DNA from: Favolaschia claudopus
Lineage: Eukaryota > Basidiomycota > Agaricomycetes > Agaricales > Mycenaceae
Reading direction: 5' to 3'
Assembly: GCA_037176885.1 (NCBI GenBank)
Contig: JAWWNJ010000136.1
Span: 124,001-188,000 of the forward strand
Length of the DNA stretch: 64,000 nucleotides
Shown: in pieces, positions 46,011 to 56,771 of the stretch
Position numbering within the stretch: position 1 is the stretch's first letter
How the letters are laid out: each line of letters begins with the position of its first letter
The notes under the pieces: generated by a model
What the model saw: the letters and a program-made list of their open reading frames with translations, nothing else
What the model was told of the DNA's origin: nothing
The model's database searches: none
Program-made: the position numbers and the translations under genes

Positions 46011-48879
46011 AGATCGGGGGTCGGGGTGCTATATGTCGCGCAGTCGAAGAGGTTTTGAGGGCTACGGGTCAGATCGTGCAGAGGTCAGTCATCTACGCAC
46101 ATCGCGATCGTTTGACCACTTACCATTGTACAGAATCATATTATAGAAGGTTTTTGTGTCCATTATAGCACTGAAGAAACATTTGCACGCGAAACCCTTG
46201 ATGAGAATTCACCCGCCTACCGATCTCCCCCGACTGTGAAGACGCTCAAGTCATCATCGCGATTACCGCGCTCAACTCTCAAGCTGCGAACCTTGAATAG
46301 TCGGCGAATGGAAACCGGACACTCGCTGCTCGAATCCCCACCAACAACATCGCAGTCCCCACAGCACTCGCGTGTTGCGCCCTCTCACGCCTCTCAGAGT
46401 CAGCTCAAAAACTTCCAATTCATCAACACCAGCGACACCAACAAAAGCCCGGCGCCGCCACTCAACAATTCTCCCCGGGACTTCCCTGGGACAATCACTG
46501 CTCTCGCCTCCCAACTCGCCCCATACCGACGCCACCTCCAACTCGCGCTACCCCCAGCCGAACTAATCCGCATCCCCTGTACACTGCCAACGAACCTTGG
46601 GCTCGCTTCGTGCTATAACGAGTCGCCGACAATAAAACCTGGTGATTGATCGTCGAATCCATTCCTGGTACTTTCCATTAACAGGTCAACCGAGATGAAA
46701 GAAAGGAGTATAGCATACCTGGTCGATTGCGTCTCAACGATACCCGAATCAGCAACCAGCCCAACACCACCACTGCCGCGCCCCAGCAACTCCCCCGCAT
46801 CCTCATCTACTTCAGTCGCCGCAGTCTCAACCACCAAACACAGGCCTCTCCTCCTCCTTCGCGTCCACCACCGCCGCGGCCACAACCAGAAACTCCGCAT
46901 CCCACCTGCCGCGAAACGAAACGGTACGAGGCAACCAGTTCCGCCGTCACCGCCGTGGCACCCGCGCGTTCCGCCCCCAACACACCTCTCAAAGTCTCCT
47001 CAGACACATCTCTGCGCCTTCGCCTTCGTCAACCCCAGCGACGCCGACATCATCGGCTCGGCGCTGCACTCTGCCGCCCAAACGATGAACACCAAAAAAA
47101 AAAGTTTAGCCGCCGAGGCCAACGCGTTAAGCGCCCACCTCGGACCGTTCTCCCAGCCAATGGGAGCACGATCCGACACGTCCGATTCGTCGGCCGAACG
47201 CGTTTGTGGCGCACTCACGCACCGCCTCCAGCCCCAACCGCGCGTCTTATCAGACACAAATTGAGTCCCCTCGGTGTATACGCGACAGGAGCTGAACCTG
47301 CCGTGTCACTGATTCAACCCAGTCAGAAAGCTTCGTCACCGAGGTGGGATGAAATTTCGTACCGCAGGAATCAAAATTCACTTCGCGCGTCATGCGATGG
47401 CCTCAGCCTTTCTTGAATAGCACAACCGCTGTCGGTGATCGTTTCAACTCCAGTATCACTGGCGGTGAGTTTGCGCGCTGAAGACATCGTCAGTAGGCAG
47501 AGAAAGAAACGAAGCCCGCGTCTCAAGTACTCACCGTAACAGAACCCACTCACCAAGCATCTTCGCCGAGGCATCTTGGTCTTGTCTTGGCTCGCTGGTT
47601 ATCACCTTGTCAATGAGGAGTCGAAGCAGATAAGAGTAAACCGTACCTGTATGTATCTTCTAATCTTGGAACGCAGCGCTACATAGGTGATTGAACTAGA
47701 ATACTCTAGAGGAGGCAATGTATTTGCGTCAACAGCGCATCAGTGTAATGGAGCATTTGAGTCGGTCTCGCCTATGTAAGGACGCCGTCGAGCTAGTGAG
47801 GTAATTTTTCTGAGGATGAGGTTTGTTCCTCCGCATCCTTTTCTTATTCTCATGAGTTGCATTCAAATAGACGCCTTCCTTGCACACTATGTCCAATTAA
47901 AAACTCGTTTGATTTCCGTATCCCATAGCGCGGATACATCGTAATTGGTTTAAATCTGCAAGAATATTAGCAACTCCGGCTCGCAGACGCAACTGAGAGC
48001 TCGCGCCGTATATTGAGGAGAGGTCTGCCCTCGATAAGGAGCATCTCAAAATTCATTAATGCTACTGTTATCTTGAAAGGGACTGTTAATCATGCCCAAG
48101 TAATCATCTTGGGTTAAGCAAGATTATTTTATGTAATATGTAGTTGACATGCGGAATGTAAGAGGACCCCCGACCAACCACCTATGATGCCTGCCGGGGA
48201 AATTTTGGATTTTGGGACGTTTTATGCGGACTCCTAATGGTCGTACCAGGCCTCAGCCAGGTCGATGTTGTTTTCCGAATTGTTGACCAAGAACTGAGAA
48301 GAAGTGAGCGCTGTACTCGTGGTGAGAAAAAGTCATGGACGGTCGGTTCTATCAAATTTGTCTTCCTCCCCGCCATTCGTCTGGACCCCATCCGCCCCGT
48401 CATCTCCGAGCGCGATTGGGAAGTGATCTATTGCCCAAAATGGAAGCTACTCAGGTAAGAGCTGGACCCATCAACGCTGGTTGACCATTGAAATTCCTAT
48501 ATAAATTCTACAATTCCGGTTACTTTTGGTCATCAACTGATAGGCTGGGTAGTTGTACGAGGGGCATACACACAAGAAACTTGACCGTCTACACCGTCAC
48601 AAACGACGGATGCAAGAGACCCCCGCTCCGATCTACAATGCCCCACTCACCCCTTGTCGGTACTCGCCCGACCACTGCAACTATTGTGCGTATGTCCTGC
48701 ACGATCGGCTGCGTCTTTTGAGTATAACAAACGACTTCATTGCAAGCATCCCTGCCAGCAGTCGAGCAGGGCTGTATCACAGCCAGCAGCCTGGTTTTTC
48801 CCGCCAAGTCACCGAAAGCCCTGCGATCGGGCAATTCGCACACCAAGATCTCCTGAATCTCTCCGTAGAACACCTGAGG
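46011..48879. other. No supported gene; Pro/Ser-rich open frames
   Basis: Plus-strand frames at 46236-46649 and 46695-47416 encode Pro/Ser/Arg-rich sequence. Within them, FAFVNPSDADIIGSALHSAA and ANALSAHLGPFSQP look protein-like, but no domain or convincing intron pattern emerged. It may be a decayed multi-exon gene. The rest holds nothing recognised. Confidence 0.3.
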
Positions 48880-49827
48880 TATCCATCTATTGTCATCTTC
48901 CCGCACCAACCGCGGTGCCATGGTATGACAATCATGAAGGCGCGGCCGGGGACGAGAATATATTCGCGCACATTTTCTGTGTCAACAAACTTTTTGTTGA
49001 GAATCAAAGAGACACCTGCTGTGGATGTCGCCTTTGTCGGAAGAGCTTGAAACAGCGTTGGAATACGTTGCTGAATTGACTCACTGCGATATCATCGAGG
49101 TGCGTTTCCCGTAACGCAAGCACTCCGATATTATTTTCATCGATCGTATGTTTAATATGGTTGAATTTGTGGTCGATTTATTTTGATCACGCCGGTTCAT
49201 ATTGAGTGAGCATAACATTAGAGACGACCTTGTCGATCTATTTGTCCGTGGTGGATTCGGAGGCTTATTGCGTCTTCGAATGTCTTGGTTTAATTCTTCC
49301 CAGTTTCCTGGATTATCTATATCCATTTGCGCGTTTAAATCGCGTTGAAGTTGATGAGGCGGCACTAGATTGGAATTGTCTGTGTGAATGTCTGATGTTG
49401 CCTCGCTTCGTTGCGTGCCATTGATATTGGTATTGCGGGAACTCAGATGTCCCTCTTCATTTACCCGCAAAACATTCGACATGGCCATCTCGGCCAAAGT
49501 ATTGTTGGACTGAAATCTTGAGTTCTGATCCGTCGCGGATACTGGGCGCAACCACGGCGAATCATCATCTAAAATTACCGTCGCGACCGAAGAGGGACGA
49601 GGGCTCTGCTCTTCGCCCGTCACTGTAACAGCCAGAGCAGACGAACCGCTACAGAAGGGGTCGCGTGAAGGGTAGTCGGGGCTAGACCCCAGATCACCTC
49701 GACTCCTGCTGGTTTCGGTCTGTGAACTCGCAGCCTGACGAGAGGGCTGTACTCCGTCCCCGAACCCCTCCCGTGTTCCAGGAGGGCCCTCGGTACTAAT
49801 TCGTATGTCATTGTTGGTGTGGTTCAT
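48880..49827 (-). pseudogene. LINE (non-LTR retrotransposon) 5' part: linker and start of endonuclease
   Basis: A 248-residue frame starts MNHTNNDIRISTEGPPGTRE and ends in LMLCSLNMNRRDQNKSTTNS, the typical opening strand of an AP-endonuclease domain. After a frameshift near 49170 the adjacent frame continues NHIKHTIDENNIGVLALRET, then HLDD, the conserved (Q)ETHL active-site motif with R in place of Q. Further on LILNKKFVDTENVREYILVP, then GRAFMIVIPWH, is again endonuclease-like. The reverse transcriptase is absent. The element is degraded by frameshifts and truncated; the protein runs leftward. Confidence 0.6.
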
Positions 49828-50623
49828 GTAGAGGTACGATTAAGGACCGCCGTCCGAATATTTTCATACAGTAAAATTGGCAAGGAGCGCATGGAGGAGT
49901 GTAGCCGTGTTGTCGACACTCCGTTAGAGATCAGGTTAACAAGGGGAAAGACACGGCGAGTGGAGACTTGAAGATAAATTTATCCGAGGTCATGATCCTC
50001 GGAGGCGGAGTGTGTAGTATGGATAAGCAGTCCGAGACGAGCAAACACAGGCAACGGAGAATCGAGGCATTAATAGCGCCATTCCAAAATGCACTGGGGG
50101 GACAGACAGTAGACAGCGACGGGATAAAGGGCGAGTATCATTGACGACGACGAAGGGGCAAGGGCAGAAAAATAGGCAAAGAACGAAACGTGTCATTGGC
50201 AGGAATACGGCTCCCAAGATCCCGTAGAATAGCAGCTGTAACACTATCATTTTTCTCTTTATCTCGTGACCGTGGTTGACTTAGACGTACCATCCACCTT
50301 CCGCTCCGTACATTACTTTGCGCTCATGTATGATCTCATTCCGCCTTGTCTTGATTCTTAGTCTACTTTAAATACTGCGATGTACTTACAACAGTCACTT
50401 TGTTCGCCACCAGCTCCCAACAAATACTTCGTGTGCCGAAACTATTGCTTAACGGTAATCTTTCGTCACAGCAGCACCTGCACGGAGGTGCACCCAGGAG
50501 GCAGGCAGAAAATACCGGTCGAGTGAGTCTCTTTTCGCAAAGGAGACAGCGGAGCAGGGCGTTGAAGCTTGAATCTCAAGCCGCGGGATCCTATATCCTG
50601 AAAAGAGGGCCAGGCCATCAGTC
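49828..50623. other. No recognisable gene
   Basis: I see no motif, repeat end or splice pattern here. Confidence 0.4.
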
Positions 50624-50775
50624 GCGTGACTTTTGACAGAAAATCACGGGGTTTTGTCAACATCCTACAACACAACCGGCTGTCAAGATGTTGAAACTCA
50701 CACGCGGTCCCCGGCGCCGCGCGCCAGCGAGTGCAGCGAGCGGCAGTGCGGCGCCGCGGGCAAGGAATCCAGCAA
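50624..50775. repeat. GC-rich dispersed repeat (third copy)
   Basis: Shares GCGAGTGCAGCGAGCGGCAG and flanking GC-rich sequence with 9841-9915 and its duplicate. It is preceded by a hairpin (GTGACTTTTGACAGAAAATC, then AC). It lies directly downstream of the aldo/keto reductase pseudogene. Confidence 0.45.
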
Positions 50776-50885
50776 AAAAAAATCCAGGCGGGGTTTGGGG
50801 CGGGCGAGCCGGCCCTGCCGAAGGCGGGGTGCTTAAGCTTGTGGAGAAGAAGAGACGAGCCGGTGATGTCACGGGACATCTGGAG

Positions 50886-51862
50886 TCATTGATTACGCCA
50901 TCCGCAGCACAGAGGGAGGGCATAGTCTTCAAAAGCCAGGTATTGGATCTGCTCAGGCGAAAGCGAAATAGTAAGCGCCTTGATCTTTTCCTTCATATGT
51001 TCGACTTTCCGGCCCCTGACCAGAGGGAAAACATAGGGCGCCTTGTGGAGCAGATAAGCAATGGCAACTGCAAGAATATTCACCAACTGATCATTCAACG
51101 ACAACAGTACCCACCGGCGGAGACACTGCCCTCGACGCCGACTTCCTTGGCCACCTTCTCCAAAGCGTTCGACATCGTCTTCTCTTGAGGAGTGCGCTTC
51201 CAACCGTTGTCGTCGATCTTGATGTCTCTACCCATCTCCCCGCTCTTTTCGCGCCGTTCCTCTTCCGCGTCGCTGCGAAGCTTTCCGCTGGCCAAAATAT
51301 TCCACGGGCACAGCGCCATACCGTGTTCGCGAGCCATGGGAAGAATATCGCGCGCAAATGCACGGTCCATAACGTTCCAGCTCCCCTGGTACACCGCAAA
51401 CGGAGTCTTGCCGTGATCAATGGCGTATTAATTGCACTGCGAGACGACCCACGCAGGGGTATCGGAAATACCCTGGTTTTTTTTTAAAAAAAATGCGATT
51501 TCAGTTTCGCAGCAAACAAGATAGCTACATATACAGACCAGATAAAGAACTTTTCCGGAGACAACGAGACTGTGCAGGTTATCCATGACATCTTTGATTG
51601 ACGTCTCAGAATCCCAGACATGGACATAGAACACATCGACGTATGAAGTTCAAAGCTTCTTCAAGCTGGCGTCGAGACTCAAGTGCATGGATTTGTTGTT
51701 GTCTCTATGATAGTTGACTTTGAGCTTGATGTCGGCAGACCCGAGCTTATAGTTGAAGCTGAACTGTGAAGAAGTAAGAATCAAAATGCCATTCCCTCGA
51801 GGCAAGATAATACCTTGGTGGCTATGACCATCTGGTCTCTGATGCCCCGTAATTCCATTATG
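50886..51862 (-). pseudogene. Aldo/keto reductase pseudogene, aryl-alcohol dehydrogenase type
   Basis: Minus-strand exons 51862-51814, 51763-51538, 51472-51115 and 51067-50886 splice at canonical sites (introns 51764-51813, 51473-51537, 51068-51114). The reading gives [107 protein letters not shown] and VAIAYLLHKAPYVFPLVRGR, then KVEHM. These are the strand and helix landmarks of NADPH-dependent aryl-alcohol dehydrogenases, cytosolic enzymes reducing aromatic aldehydes. The N-terminal quarter, with the catalytic Asp/Tyr, is missing: sequence before MELRG is replaced by the ACAACTT array. Two in-frame stops lie at 51650-51652 (TGA, where Arg CGA is likely ancestral) and 51428-51430 (TAA, where Gln CAA is likely). 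The C-terminus also departs from the family after IQYL. Confidence 0.85.
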
Positions 51863-52165
51863 GCACATATACTGTGCAAAAATTATGAGTGATTACAACT
51901 CAGCTGGAAGCAGGGTTTTTGTGCGCAACTTACATACTGTTACTTACAGCTTTTCCTTGCAACTTTATGGCAGACATAGTGTGCAAAAAGTTTTTGTCGA
52001 CACCTTCGATATTTGTGCTAAATTTTGGGCAACTTCGATCCAGCAGCAACTTCGACGAGATGCAACTTAAGAAATTACAACTTTGAGCTGCTGCAACTTT
52101 CTCCCAACTGTGTCTCAATGGCCGCAACTTCCACGGTTCTTGGCTACAGCTTGGGAAATCTTGGT
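51862..52165. repeat. ACAACTT array X1 (half element)
   Basis: Begins GGCACATATACTGTGCAAAA, the same core as at 63304, followed by irregularly spaced CAACTT words (for example GGGCAACTTCGATCC, GCAGCAACTTCGACG, ATGCAACTTAAG, GCTGCAACTTTCTCC) to about 52165. A second core-like word, AGTGTGCAAAAAGT, lies at 51976. All motifs point one way, unlike X2 and X3. It abuts the broken end of the reductase pseudogene. Confidence 0.6.
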
Positions 52166-52510
52166 CGCATGTGCTGCCTCGTAGAAATCTGGTAGTTTCC
52201 ATCGATCCTCCGTGTTGTAGATATTGTGAAAAATGATGACATCAGGCCGGTTTTGGCGCCGAACTAATGTGAATACTTTCTGATCACTGAAAATCCACTA
52301 TGCATGGAATATCTTGTGCTTCATAACGTACCACAAACTGACTCAAATAGATATACTTTTAAGCACCGAAGAGTCCAAGACTCACTAGGAGAGGAAACGA
52401 GGCAGGTGAATGGTGAATGCATCGCAAATGTCAAAATATATCTATCAATCATAATTGGACGGTAAGTATTAGAATGGCATTGTCAGACATTTCTTCCACA
52501 TTAGAGAAGC

Positions 52511-52862
52511 TTAAGCAAGCAAAACCCTACAATTCCGCTGAGATATTGACAGAATTTCAAATGAATCGAACATGCTGAGCTCACCGCATCATCAAACCTC
52601 CTGATAGGGAAATGCCAGTGAGATGCCGTCTGAGACCGGCTGATCAGCGCATTTGGCGGATCACAAACGAATTCAATCAATGCCGTTTAAGCAAGCAAAA
52701 CCCTACAATTCCGCTGAGATATTGACAGAATTTCAAATGAATCGAACATGCCGAGCTCACCGCATCATCAAACCTCCTGATAGGGAAATGCCAGTGAGAT
52801 GCCGTCTGAGACCGGCTGATCAGCGCATTTGGCGGATCACAAACGAATTCAATCAATGCCGG
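52511..52862 (+). repeat. Two-copy 176-bp tandem duplication
   Basis: The block beginning TTAAGCAAGCAAAACCCTAC occurs at 52511 and 52687. One difference was seen (CATGCTGAGC versus CATGCCGAGC). No gene was recognised. Confidence 0.85.
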
Positions 52863-52936
52863 TTGTCTGGAGGTGTCTGGGAGTAAGTACAATACGGTAT
52901 CAGTATTGGCAGGTCAGAGTGCAGAAGAGCAATCTA

Positions 52937-53485
52937 AAGTTGTGTCTCTTCCCTCCGAAGTTGTATCCTTCCGAAGTTGCAAGAACTCAAAGTTGTCCCA
53001 TCAACAATTCGAGTTGTGCACCTCCCAAAGTTGCAGTACTGCGAAGTTGTCCAAATTTTAGCAAAAACCCATGAGTAAGTTGAAAATACTTTTTGCACAC
53101 TATATCGCCCATACAACCTATATGGGCGATATACTGTATATTTATTATTTGCGACATGTGTGGTAAATTAGGGTACAACTTACACTTTTAGCAACAACTT
53201 TGTTGTACCGCTGGCAACTTCGAGCTGAATGATAATTAGTATACAACCTCGCGGACGACAACTTTGAGAAGTGACATGTTTGTGATGTGACAACTGATTG
53301 TGATTCTATGCCGGCATCAACAACTTTCACTCTGCTCACAACAGTGTCGACAACAACTTTTTGTCCGCAACGAAACTGGGGCTACAACTCTTTCTGGAGG
53401 CAACTTCTTTTGTATACAACTTGGGATTGTAACAGTCTGTCTGGCTACAACTGAATCTGGCGACAACTTTGTCTGGTAGCAACTT
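52937..53485. repeat. Opposed AAGTTGT / ACAACTT array X2 around a palindrome
   Basis: Left half: AAGTTGT/C-type words at 52937, 52958, 52974, 52990, 53011, 53028 and 53044 (steps of 16-21 bp). Centre: ATATCGCCCATA...TATGGGCGATAT at about 53101-53131. Right half: about a dozen ACAACTT/GCAACTT-type words from 53175 to 53485. The spacers are unrelated to each other. No coding. Confidence 0.7.
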
Positions 53486-53664
53486 CTGACTTGTCACTTA
53501 GGAACTGTTGGTTTTGGTTCGGACTCTGAGTTTGATCTTTCCTCACTAAACTATATGCAGGAAATGCCAAAAATCTCTTTTGAAACATTGAGAGTATGCT
53601 ATTTATGAGCCATGCTGCTGATTTACCTCGCATGATTTTACCGGGGCCGCTGGTCGCGCCTTAT

Positions 53665-53877
53665 TAGCCTGTTTGCGATGCAGCCATTGAATGGCTAATG
53701 GCTACGCAAGTGCCCGAATTCCGGCGTATTGACGAAAGCTACCCCCGGTCTGAGCATCCAATTTTCATTCCAAATAGCTCTTCTTGACTTCGACATAAAA
53801 GTTTAGCCCATCAAACTTTCCTAATACGGAAATCGGTAGCCATTCAATGGCTCCAATGGCTCTTCGCAAACCCTCTA
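53665..53877. mobile_element. MITE family A copy A4
   Basis: A 213-bp element from TAGCCTGTTTGCGATGCAGC to CGCAAACCCTCTA. Base-by-base reading finds it identical to A2 at 14291-14503, in the same orientation, though it sits 39 kb away in unrelated flanks. Confidence 0.75.
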
Positions 53878-54642
53878 TTTTACCACTTTGGGCTCCCAGT
53901 CGATCGGCGTCATATGCAGATCGTCATACTTTATTTAGATCGTCCCTGGTCGCCTCTCTCTCGCAATCAGCCTTATCTCAGCAGCTGCATAGTACTCAGG
54001 TGATACATCAGCCCATCACCAAGCATCTCTCTTTCACCGAAACGACATCCAATCCTTTATTTTTGCATCCAGCCCTTCCTCCCCTTCTACTGCCTCCGTT
54101 CTTCGATATACCTGTCCTTACCCATCTCAAATCCTTTCCATTCCTTTTCTGAGGTAATTCCAGCCGTTCCTCATCGCCGTCACAAGCATTTCTGACGAAG
54201 CATCCCTTTTTCCTGCGTCTGGCCTTATTCATAGCCTGATTCTCTTCTGTTCTCTTCTCATTCCTTCACTCTCCTGCCTCTTCTATCCTCTCTCCTCTTC
54301 ATTCTCTTCGTCAATATCCCTTTCTCCATGGTGAGTATACTGCTCTCATCACTGCTTCATTTCCATCCCCTCACTACATTGTCAGGCGATGTTTTCTTGG
54401 TCGTCCCTCCATCAGGAAAACCCTCCCGCCGTAAGTTGGCCAAATGTCACCAAAAGGTTGCTGAAATTTTGGCCATTATCCCATTTCGGCGAATTTGGCC
54501 AAATTATATTGTTGCCGGGAACGACGAATTGGGATTTTGCGGAATTTGGCCGAAGTTCAGTACATTCTCGTGGCATTAGATGCTTATTTCTTTACATTTC
54601 ATTCGCTCGAATCACTTCAAAATGGGCAAAGGAGTGAATTGA
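53878..54642. other. Pyrimidine-rich leader-like stretch with a possible truncated gene start
   Basis: About 54045-54327 is strongly C/T-rich, like a fungal 5' leader. It is followed by ATG|GTGAGT at 54328 and, after a 50-60-nt intron-like gap ending TTGTCAG, by GCGATGTTTTCTTGGTCGTC. The reading then meets GTAAGT and is lost before the LTR-like repeat at 54643. It is perhaps the first exons of a gene destroyed by that insertion. Confidence 0.25.
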
Positions 54643-55262
54643 TGATGCGCTAACTAACTGTCTAGCGGTGTATGGCTCGGCAGTCAGAGGCAGAAATAGA
54701 CGAGTGCTCCAAAACGCGACGGTGCCGAGACTGGCAAGCTGCGGCGAAGGCGACGGCGAGGAGATCGAGGACGACGAAGAAAGAGATAGAGACAATGTCG
54801 GAGGCGCTAGGCGGAGACGAGAACTAAGAAGCAGAGTCAAAGTCGGAGGCGGCGGCGGAGACGGAGACGGAAGCTAAAGTAACGGGACTTCTGAAGGTGC
54901 AAAAGTAGGTCGTATTCGTCGAGGATCGCTACTATATATACAGAATACGATAGGAGTGAGTGAGATAAAATATATAAGACTAGAACTCAGCGGAACTGAA
55001 AAACAAGCAAGTCTCGATGAAATATCGCGGAAAGGCGGAAGAGGGCGGTGAAAAGCAGTGAGAATGATAAGACTTGAGGTCATAAGTGACGCGAGGAGAT
55101 ATAGAATAGAATGGAACGTGAAAATGAGGTGAGTCGAGAGGCGAGGTGGTGGAAGGAAGCAAGAGGAAGCGATCAGTTTGTCTCAGAAGATGCCGAGAAA
55201 CAGATGGTGGATGCCGTATGGGCGCTTGTGTGTCCGTGGTCAGTGCTCGAGCGCGCTCAACA
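54643..55262. repeat. About 620-bp solo-LTR-like dispersed repeat (copy 2)
   Basis: Starts TGATGCGCTAACTAACTGTC and ends GCGCGCTCAACA. It is similar to 43346-43955 over its whole length with scattered substitutions and small indels. No matching target duplication was seen. Confidence 0.5.
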
Positions 55263-55330
55263 TTAACTTGAAAAAATAAAGTAGTGCATGTTTATGTACG
55301 GTAAAAATAAGTGGATTAACAATGAAGCAT

Positions 55331-56407
55331 TTACACGAGAGCGTCCTCGTCAGCCACCCCAAGCTGCAATACCTTCATCGCCGAGCCAGTTGTTAGAGCT
55401 GCCACGGGCGCCTGATCGGCACTGCAGCGCGAAATCAATAGAATACCGACACAATATAATATAGATGCTCACCCGACTGCAAGGTACAGTTTGTGGAGCA
55501 CCCGGTGTGCTTGTTCTTCGTCGTCGTTCCGCATGTCAGTGATGAACTTCAGAAGGCCCCTGTACGTTGTTTCAAGGCGTGCTTGGGTGTACCCGCCGGC
55601 GTCAACGTAACGGCCACTTGACCAGCCGTGTAGTCGGGCTCAAACCTAGAGGCAGGATATAAATGAAAGTAGCATGTATGATCTAAAAGAGACTTACGTA
55701 GACAGCGACAAGGGCCACCATGGTATCTGGGAGTTCAAATTCATTTGGATGGCTGTCAGGCCCTTTGAAAAGCTTCTTGTACTTGCGACCGAGGCAGCGT
55801 GGCTTTGAAAAGAATTTTTCGTTAATGGTGTCGATGATTGGCCCTGAATGGAAGGGAAGATTGGCCTGAAATTTTATCTGAAAGATCGAATGAATGCTGA
55901 AATATATAACAGAAAAAAGATGGCCATACCTCGAGTTTAGGATTAGCAGCATCGTCGGCGGCGCCGTCGGCAGCAGCGGCAGCTTTCTTCCACACCACAG
56001 GGAAGATGAAGTGGTAGTCCTGGAGTGCTTTTTCGACGCGCTCGCGGTTGTCCTTCTTTGTTGAGCTGTAGCCGGTGAGTTTGAAATAGTCGTCCGTCTT
56101 TGGGGTGATGAATTTGACGATGTCGTTACGGAGGATGGCGACGCGAGGAAAGATCTTGATTATGTGTATGTCAGACCAAGTAGCAGTGTAAGTTAGCGAC
56201 GACGCACCAAGCTGGCAATGATGAGGCAGAAGTCCTCGTCTATCCTAGCGCGTTCTTTAATATGCTGTGCCTTCGCGTCTCAGCGAAGATTGAGTCTATG
56301 AAAGTGATGAACCAGACCGTATTTACCTCTTTATTCACCACCTTAATCGATGATTCGTATGCGGCCCGAGACATCGGATGCGCCGAAGTGTGGGTCAAGA
56401 ATTGAAT
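55331..56407 (-). pseudogene. DUF6532-like gene, 3' part, separated from its 5' end by a transposon
   Basis: Minus-strand exons fit together as 56407-56327, 56270-56208, 56154-55930, 55877-55698, 55645-55473 and 55421-55331, all with GT-AG introns and compatible phases. Key readings are RAAYESSIKVVNKE, RVEKALQDYHFIFPVVWKKA, ANLPFHSGPIIDTINEKFFS, ELPDTMVALVAVY, then YVDAGGYTQARLETTYRGLL. The order 'lpf.hp.I.d.i...ff ... elP..mvALva' is that of DUF6532, a family of unknown function expanded in Agaricomycetes (from memory, not a search). The fifth exon starts GTT TGA, an in-frame stop at 55640-55642, best explained as CGA to TGA. The CACTA element begins 92 bp upstream of the first exon seen, probably inside an intron; the 5' end of the gene may be in 62541-62909. 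Confidence 0.5.
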
Positions 56408-56499
56408 CTGAAAGCAATGGGAAGGAAGACAAGAAGACAAGAGAGACGAAATAACATTAAGAACAGACCCCCTAGATTCAAGATTATCCCGCTATAAGT

Positions 56500-56587
56500 C
56501 ACTGCGTTTTGGACAAATCTGGTCCGAGTGAGTATAGGTCCTTCAGGTAACCTAGCCAGACCTAGAATTAGCATGTATCTGTACCAC
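56500..56587 (+). repeat. CACTA left terminal inverted repeat (88 bp)
   Basis: Reads CACTGCGTTTTGGACAAATC ... AGCATGTATCTGTACCAC. It is identical in inverse to 62450-62537; the match breaks at the next base and partly resumes (TCGA). Confidence 0.95.
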
Positions 56588-56771
56588 CTCGAAAGAGTTC
56601 TACCAGGTCTTTCCAACCACCTTGGCTGAAGCTGGAACAACGTCACTTAGGGAACATCGGCAGAATTTGTGCCGAGATATGTACAGGTGTTATCGAATGA
56701 GCTTGATAGACATCATCAAGACACAGCAACAAATAACCGTGACGCGCTGTCGCGTCTTCTTCCTTCCCACC

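Noticed and set aside
56622..56771. N-terminal extension of the accessory gene from an upstream ATG at 56622
   Set aside because: The extra 50 residues have no gene-like character. The ATG at 56772 has a better context and the protein beginning there is consistent.
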